From an uncultured Mollicutes bacterium (GTDB lineage: Bacteria > Bacillota_I > Bacilli_A > RFN20 > CAG-826), in the NCBI GenBank assembly GCA_937893635.1, contig CALBGF010000016.1:1-32281 (forward strand): a stretch of DNA of 32,281 nucleotides, written 5' to 3'. A model generated the notes under the pieces. It worked only from the letters and a program-made list of their open reading frames with translations, made no database searches and was not told the origin of the DNA. Position 1 is the stretch's first letter, and every line of letters starts with the position of its first letter. The translations under genes and the position numbers were made by a program. This document shows positions 31,773 to 32,281 of this stretch, piece after piece.

Positions 31773-32281
31773 ATGATTAAATTATATGATGTAGCAGTTG
31801 TGGGTGGACACGGATTAGTATCCAAAGCCATTGTTAATGATTTATTTAAATATAATTTTCCAATTAAAAATTTAGTTATTTATGGATCAAAAGAGCATAA
31901 GGACATTGAATTAATAAGTAATGGAAAAAAATTCAAAGTTGATACTATTGATGAGGAAAATATTCCACATTTTGACTTAGTTTTCTTTTCTACTGGTGAT
32001 GATTTGTCTTATAAATATGCACCATTATTTATCAAAAAAGGTGCACGAGTAATTGATAATTCTTCTTATTTTCGAATGGATGAAAAAGTTCCTCTTGTTA
32101 TACCAGAAATAAATAAAGAAGATTTATTAAATGAGACAATGATTTATGCAAATCCGAATTGTACAACTATTCTTTTATTATTAGCTTCAAAAGCAGTTCA
32201 TAAGTTATTTTCTTTAGAAAAAATTATTGTAAGTAGCTATCAATCTGTTTCAGGAGCGGGTTCTTTAGCTTTACAAGAATT
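31773..32281 (+). CDS. asd: aspartate-semialdehyde dehydrogenase (partial, runs off the window)
   Basis: Asd reduces aspartyl phosphate to aspartate semialdehyde, the branch point to lysine/diaminopimelate, threonine and methionine. The first 169 codons are present. ANPNCTT carries the catalytic Cys (near 131), and VIDNSSYFRMDEKVPLVIPEIN and SSYQSVSGAG are family motifs. The N-terminal nucleotide-binding loop reads VVGGHGLVS instead of the usual VVGATGAVG, an unusual variation. AGGGG (31760-31764) lies eight bases before ATG 31773. The gene is cut by the end of the window. Confidence 0.9.
   Translation, partial: MIKLYDVAVVGGHGLVSKAIVNDLFKYNFPIKNLVIYGSKEHKDIELISNGKKFKVDTIDEENIPHFDLVFFSTGDDLSYKYAPLFIKKGARVIDNSSYFRMDEKVPLVIPEINKEDLLNETMIYANPNCTTILLLLASKAVHKLFSLEKIIVSSYQSVSGAGSLALQE

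Noticed and set aside
1..32281. TGA-as-Trp genetic code
   Set aside because: Several genes end at TGA in the right place (2931-2933, 7276-7278, 9423-9425, 15728-15730, 19472-19474), and Trp positions use TGG.
1..32281. tRNA, rRNA, CRISPR arrays, insertion sequences
   Set aside because: Intergenic gaps are short and none shows a cloverleaf, regularly spaced repeats, a transposase frame or terminal repeats.

Overview
The window is a low-GC, AT-rich chromosomal segment from a Gram-positive-type bacterium of the Bacillota/Mycoplasmatota side of the tree. The gene order follows the Bacillus subtilis rimP-nusA-infB and gmk-priA-rlmN-prpC-prkC-rsgA-rpe-thiN-rpmB neighbourhoods. TGA is a normal stop here (rplGB/ylxQ, rlmN, thiN-like and the 9.4-kb lipoprotein end on it) and Trp is TGG, so this is not the Mycoplasma code. 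Several losses and shortenings (ribF, coaBC, def-fmt-rsmB absent from their usual places; PrkC without membrane or PASTA parts; degenerate ThiN; acidic NusA tail) suggest a streamlined lineage such as Erysipelotrichia-, RF39- or Izemoplasma-like Bacilli. That placement is inference.

Layout. 1-6.5 kb: the translation/transcription operon rimP-nusA-rnpM-ylxQ-infB-rbfA from a strong promoter with a structured leader, then truB and rpsO. 6.6-9.4 kb: accessory genes (a DUF2628/SHOCT-like membrane protein, a CwlJ-like hydrolase, an HTH regulator, trmL, a CxxC lipoprotein). 9.4-14.6 kb: rqcH (minus) divergent from gmk-priA and an acidic, Cys/His-rich protein. 14.7-20.1 kb: a tightly overlapping operon rlmN-prpC-prkC-rsgA-rpe-thiN-like-membrane protein. 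20.1-20.9 kb: rpmB and a small PH-like membrane protein on the minus strand. 21.0-26.5 kb: a three-gene SMC-type operon matching Wadjet JetA-JetB-JetC (MksF/MksE/MksB), without the JetD nuclease. 26.5-31.1 kb: a DUF3137-like membrane protein and glycogen synthesis genes glgC-glgD-glgA. 31.1-32.3 kb: a peptidase C26 glutamine amidotransferase (minus) and the start of a divergent asd.

The most notable item is the jetABC operon. It sits among housekeeping genes rather than in a defence island, has its own promoter with a dyad operator over the -35 box, and closes with a terminator where jetD would be expected. It may be a chromosome-maintenance condensin or a plasmid-restriction system whose nuclease lies elsewhere. 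Also notable are the metal-binding-looking protein after priA, palindromes over promoter elements of gmk and rlmN, and a 14-bp LacI/CcpA-operator-like sequence shared by the rqcH/gmk and jet promoter regions. No tRNA, rRNA, insertion sequence or CRISPR array was seen, and no gene-free stretch exceeds about 190 bases.
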